From: Actinacidiphila oryziradicis
Lineage (GTDB): Bacteria; Actinomycetota; Actinomycetes; Streptomycetales; Streptomycetaceae
Assembly (NCBI RefSeq): GCF_005047355.1
Contig: NZ_SUMC01000016.1
Span: 96,775 to 160,774 of the forward strand
DNA: 64,000 bases
Direction of reading: 5' to 3'
Shown: positions 60,882 to 64,000 of the stretch, in pieces
Numbering within the stretch: position 1 is the first letter of the stretch
Layout of the letters: the number at the start of each line of letters is the position of its first letter
Notes under the pieces: generated by a model
The model's input: only the letters and a program-made list of their open reading frames with translations
Databases searched by the model: none
Told to the model about the DNA's origin: nothing
Translations under genes and position numbers: made by a program

Positions 60882-61699
60882 CTTCCCGGTTGTCGGAGCC
60901 CGAGTGCAGGCAGCTGGTTGAGGGGCTCTGTGAACTGAAGCACCGTACGGGCCTCAGCCTGGCAGGACTCGCTGACCAGACTCCGTACAGCAAGTCGGCG
61001 TGGGGGCGGTATCTCGGCAGGCAGGTGCTGCCACCACGGGAGGCCGTGGAAGCGCTGTGCCAGGTAGCCGATGAGCCCAAAGGCCGGCTCATGGCGCTGT
61101 GGGAACTGGCGGACCTCGCCGTCAGCCGGCGGGGTGCGTGCAGGCCCCCCGAGCCCGAAGCCGGGTCGGCGTCGTCGTCATCAGCGGCGCCGCCGCCGCT
61201 GACGACGACGCAAACGGCACGGAGGCGTGGCCGGACGGTGTACGCGGCCGGCCTGGCGGTCGCGCTGGTCTGCGCGGCAGCGGTCGGGCTCGGGATTTCC
61301 CGGTCGGCACGCCCGGCGACTCCCGAGCTGTCACCCGCTGGGCCCCGGTGCCATGGAGAGTCCTGCGCCGGGAAGAGCCCGGAGGGCATGTTGTGCGGTG
61401 CCCCACCACGGTCCCTCGGCTTGCACCGGGCCGCCACCGGCGCCCAGGTGGAGATCCGCTACAGCGTGGAGTGCGGCGCGGCATGGGTCCGGATCTGGCA
61501 GAGCCGGATCGGCGACCGGATCGAGGTGTCCGCACCCGGCGGACCGGCAAGAACTGCCAAGGTCACCGACACGTACGACGCGCAGGGCTATCTCTTCACC
61601 CCGATGGTGGCGGTGACCGCCGGGAACCGGGTGCGCGGCTGCCTGGAGCCGACGGGCGGAGGCGCGCGGGAGTGCTTCGAAGGCACAGTCGGCCCGTAG
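60878..61699 (+). CDS. HTH-transmembrane-DUF2690 protein
   Basis: A 273-residue protein. Residues 10-60 form an XRE-type helix-turn-helix (GLSLAGLADQTPYSKSAWGRY) closely resembling the preceding protein. A Ser/Ala/Pro linker leads to a membrane helix near 120-142. The outside part matches DUF2690 with Cys residues in CHGESCAGKSPEGMLCG and VECGAAWVRIWQS. It starts at the ATGA shared with the previous gene, so the two proteins are made together. A paired wall or envelope sensor is a reasonable inference. Confidence 0.8.
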   Translation: MTSRLSEPECRQLVEGLCELKHRTGLSLAGLADQTPYSKSAWGRYLGRQVLPPREAVEALCQVADEPKGRLMALWELADLAVSRRGACRPPEPEAGSASSSSAAPPPLTTTQTARRRGRTVYAAGLAVALVCAAAVGLGISRSARPATPELSPAGPRCHGESCAGKSPEGMLCGAPPRSLGLHRAATGAQVEIRYSVECGAAWVRIWQSRIGDRIEVSAPGGPARTAKVTDTYDAQGYLFTPMVAVTAGNRVRGCLEPTGGGARECFEGTVGP

Positions 61700-61706
61700 G
61701 CGATCG

Positions 61707-63440
61707 CTACGGAGCATTGGCGCCGAAGCGGGCGCGGTACGACTCCAGGTCGTCGTCGGTGATCTTCGCGAAGAGCACCGGCGGGACGGCGAAGGCGGTA
61801 CCGGCCGGGATGAAGTCCAGCGCGCGGGCCTGGTCGGCGGAGACCCAGCGGAGCTGCGCCGCGGGGGAGTCGGCGGGCAGGGCGAAGGCGGCGCGCATGG
61901 CCTTGGTGGTGGCCGGGATGAGGGGTTCGGACACCACGGCGTACAGATGGATCAGGTTCATGGCGGTGCGGAGCGTGAGGGCGGCGCCCTCCTGGTCGGT
62001 CCTGATCTCCGTCCAGGGGGCCTTCTCCTCCAGGTAGGAGTTGCCGGCGCTCCACAGGGCGCGCAGTGCGGCGGCGGCCTTGCGGAATTGCAGGGTGTCC
62101 ATGTGCCCCTCGTACTCGGCCAGGAGCCGCGCGATCTGCTCGCCGAGCCGGGCCTCCGGGGCGCCGCTCTCGCGGCCGGCCGGGACGGTGTCGCCGAACC
62201 GCTTGCGGCTGAAGGAGAGCACGCGGTTCACGAAATTGCCCAGGTTGTCGGCGAGGTCCTTGTTGACGCCGGACGAGAACAGCTCCCAGGTGAAGCTGGT
62301 GTCGTCGGACTCGGGGGCATTGGCGATCAGGAAGTAGCGCCAGTAGTCGGCGGGCAGCAGATCGAGGGCGGCGTCGGTGAAGATGCCGCGCTGCTGGCTG
62401 GTGGAGAATTTCCCGCCGTAGTAGGTCAGCCAGCTGAAGGCCTTGACGTAGTCGACCTTCTTCCAGGCGTCACGGGTGGCGAGCAGTGTGGCCGGGAACA
62501 TGATGGTATGGAACGGGACATTGTCCTTGGCCATGAACTGGGTGTAGCGGACGGAGTCATCGGCCTCGTACCACCAGGACTTCCAGTCGCGGAACTCGCC
62601 CGCGGGCGCGGCGTCGGCCCACTCCTTTGTCGCGCCGATGTACTCGATCGGGGCGTCGAACCAGACGTAGAAGACCTTGCCCTCGGCGGCGAGGTCGGGC
62701 CAGGTGTCGGCCGGGACGGGCACGCCCCAGTCCAGGTCGCGGGTGATCGAGCGGTCGTGCAGGCCTTCGGCGAGCCATTTGCGGGCAATCGAGGACGCCA
62801 GGGCGGGCCAGTCGGCGCTCTGGGCGTCGAGCCAGCTCTCGACTTCCGCTGCCAGCTTGGACTGGAGGAGGAAGAGGTGCCTGGTCTCACGGATTTCGAG
62901 GTCGCTGCTGCCGCTGATGGCCGAGCGCGGTTCGATCAGGTCGGTCGGGTCGAGCACCCGGGTGCAGTTCTCGCACTGGTCGCCGCGGGCCTTGTCGTAG
63001 CCGCAGTGCGGACAGGTGCCTTCGATGTAACGGTCGGGGAGGAAGCGGCCGTCGGTGTTGGAGTACACCTGGCGGATCGGGCGCTCCTCGATGAAGCCGT
63101 TCTTCTGCAGCTCGCGCGCGATGGTCTGGGTGATCTCGACGTTCTGTGCCGACGAGCTGCGGCCGAAGTAGTCGAAGGCGAGGTGGAAGCCTTCGTAGAT
63201 CGCCTTCTGCGCCTCGTGCTGCCGCGCGCAGAACTCGTCGACGGGGAGACCGGCCTCCTTGGCTGCCAGCTCGGCGGGGGTGCCGTGCTCGTCGGTGGCG
63301 CAGATGTAGAGGACATCGCGGCCGCGCTGCCGGAGGTACCGGGCGTGGACATCCGCCGGGAGCATGGACCCAACCATGTTGCCCAGGTGCTTGATCCCAT
63401 TGATATAGGGCAGAGCACTGGTGATCAACTGTCGAGTCAT
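61707..63440 (-). CDS. metG: Methionyl-tRNA synthetase
   Basis: A 577-residue class I synthetase. The HIGH-like motif is YINGIKHLGN at residues 11-20, and the KMSKS-like motif is FSTSQQRGIF near residue 331. The zinc knuckle has CPHCGYDKARGDQCENC. The anticodon-binding helices follow, with no C-terminal tRNA-binding extension. The FSTSQ form of the KMSKS loop is normal for this MetRS subtype. It charges tRNA-Met. The start at 63440 gives MTRQLITSALPY, the usual N-terminus. Confidence 0.95.
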   Translation of the reverse strand: MTRQLITSALPYINGIKHLGNMVGSMLPADVHARYLRQRGRDVLYICATDEHGTPAELAAKEAGLPVDEFCARQHEAQKAIYEGFHLAFDYFGRSSSAQNVEITQTIARELQKNGFIEERPIRQVYSNTDGRFLPDRYIEGTCPHCGYDKARGDQCENCTRVLDPTDLIEPRSAISGSSDLEIRETRHLFLLQSKLAAEVESWLDAQSADWPALASSIARKWLAEGLHDRSITRDLDWGVPVPADTWPDLAAEGKVFYVWFDAPIEYIGATKEWADAAPAGEFRDWKSWWYEADDSVRYTQFMAKDNVPFHTIMFPATLLATRDAWKKVDYVKAFSWLTYYGGKFSTSQQRGIFTDAALDLLPADYWRYFLIANAPESDDTSFTWELFSSGVNKDLADNLGNFVNRVLSFSRKRFGDTVPAGRESGAPEARLGEQIARLLAEYEGHMDTLQFRKAAAALRALWSAGNSYLEEKAPWTEIRTDQEGAALTLRTAMNLIHLYAVVSEPLIPATTKAMRAAFALPADSPAAQLRWVSADQARALDFIPAGTAFAVPPVLFAKITDDDLESYRARFGANAP

Positions 63441-63881
63441 CCTTGGATGCTCCAATTTGTTCGGTATCGATAGGCCGCGGCCGACCCTGATACGGGCCAG
63501 ACGGTCGCCGCAGATCACCGTCATCGTATCCAAGCCGGGCGGGCCGCTCGCACGCTCTCTTGCGCGCGCGGCCGCGGCCCGGGCCTGGCGGCCCCGCCCC
63601 GGGCGCCACACCCAGAGCAGAGCTGGCGGGACCGCCGACCCGTCACCAGCTGCCTTTTGACCCCTGACAGCTGGCCGTCATGTGCCATCTCCCGCAGTCG
63701 GCCGCGACGCCGACGGTGTCGACGAATGGCGTGACCAGCTTACCCTGATGTGAAAATGAAAACCACTGCCGTACGCCAAGTGTTGGGCAAGCACGGGAAA
63801 AGCGCCGGACAAGCGCGGACTGACACCGTGCGAGATCACGCCAAATCGCAGCGAACGTACAACCGTTTGGCTTAGTGCGTT
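63441..63881. other. Upstream region of metG, no gene seen
   Basis: About 440 bases before metG. Several overlapping frames exist at 63643-63926 but none reads like a protein. I saw no T-box features. The GC content falls around 63750-63870, compatible with a promoter. Confidence 0.35.
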
Positions 63882-64000
63882 GTGGCAAACCGGATCTCGT
63901 TCGAGGTGTGCGGCGTGGGTGATCATCTGGACGGAGGTTCGGGTGCGGCCGCGGGCATGAAAGAACAGGCCCCTTGGTAGTGACGCGGTTACGACACCCA
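63882..64000 (+). CDS. Possible start of a gene cut by the window edge
   Basis: A frame open to the window end can start at GTG 63882, GTG 63906 or ATG 63957. From ATG 63957 it reads MKRTGPLVVTRLRHP. Loosely, this resembles the beginning of TrkH-type potassium transporters, which have RLRHP before the first membrane helix. That is only a weak resemblance. A GGAGG at 63933 is too far from ATG 63957 for a normal ribosome-binding site. The start remains uncertain. Confidence 0.3.

Noticed and set aside
63441..63990. T-box or small gene upstream of metG
   Set aside because: No T-box sequence or antiterminator could be seen, and the short frames at 63643-63926 lack family-like composition and ribosome-binding sites.

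Overview
The window is about 70% GC, with codon use, gene families and intergenic hairpins typical of Streptomyces or a very close actinomycete. Pointers to this include a SARP/AfsR-type regulator, a DUF397 protein, an F420-linked oxidoreductase, Scr1/DUF5753 remnants, DmdR/IdeR iron boxes and frequent GTG/TTG starts. Nothing looks like plasmid, phage or CRISPR. I read the window as chromosome with one repeat-rich scar (about 16.2-22.7 kb) and one small pseudogene graveyard (about 42.9-44.4 kb).

Layout. 0-4.7 kb: a membrane-anchored endonuclease/exonuclease/phosphatase protein, an MFS exporter behind a 28-bp palindromic operator, and a DrrAB-type ABC exporter pair preceded by three 11-bp-spaced direct repeats. 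4.7-7.8 kb: a DNA-repair island with a PolX-derived HhH-PHP protein, a stand-alone LigD polymerase domain and a divergent Ku. 7.8-15.6 kb: a SARP-NB-ARC regulator, a DapA-family aldolase, an F420:NADPH reductase, a small membrane protein, a site-2 protease and an MFS transporter. 15.6-16.2 kb: an Arc/Fic-like toxin-antitoxin pair. 16.6-20.7 kb: a four-gene overlapping minus-strand operon (alpha/beta hydrolase, acyltransferase, histidine kinase, response regulator). This operon is flanked by fragments of a second MFS gene and by copies of a long structured repeat. 22.3-22.9 kb: a deleted divergent ATPase/DUF5753 pair with an intact DUF397 gene. 22.9-25.4 kb: a phosphoribosyltransferase-hydrolase fusion, a small protein and methionine aminopeptidase.

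25.4-32.5 kb: iron genes. EfeO-EfeB-EfeU lie behind one iron box, and a heme oxygenase lies behind a second iron box downstream of a glycerophosphodiesterase. A lipoprotein gene overlapping efeU and a prim-pol-domain protein sit between them. 32.6-42.7 kb: the most distinctive locus, a same-strand run of a GrpE-like factor, an Hsp70 lacking its lid, a giant FN3-repeat protein, a zinc-ribbon GTPase, a GTPase-associated protein (GAP1 type) and a membrane zinc-ribbon GTPase with a degenerate nucleotide site. This looks like a chaperone-plus-double-GTPase signalling or conflict system.

42.9-47 kb: degraded AraC, VOC and flavin-fold genes around an intact VOC protein and a short UvrA-like ABC ATPase. 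47-64 kb: a polytopic membrane protein, serine beta-lactamase-like hydrolase, nucleotide-sugar epimerase, DDAH, FAD oxidoreductase, CorA, RidA, Rsm22, EutBC, a secreted peptidoglycan-binding protein, two overlapping HTH-transmembrane proteins (one with the same peptidoglycan-binding module) and methionyl-tRNA synthetase. Start and end of the window probably cut two more genes. No tRNA, rRNA, transposase or CRISPR array was recognised.
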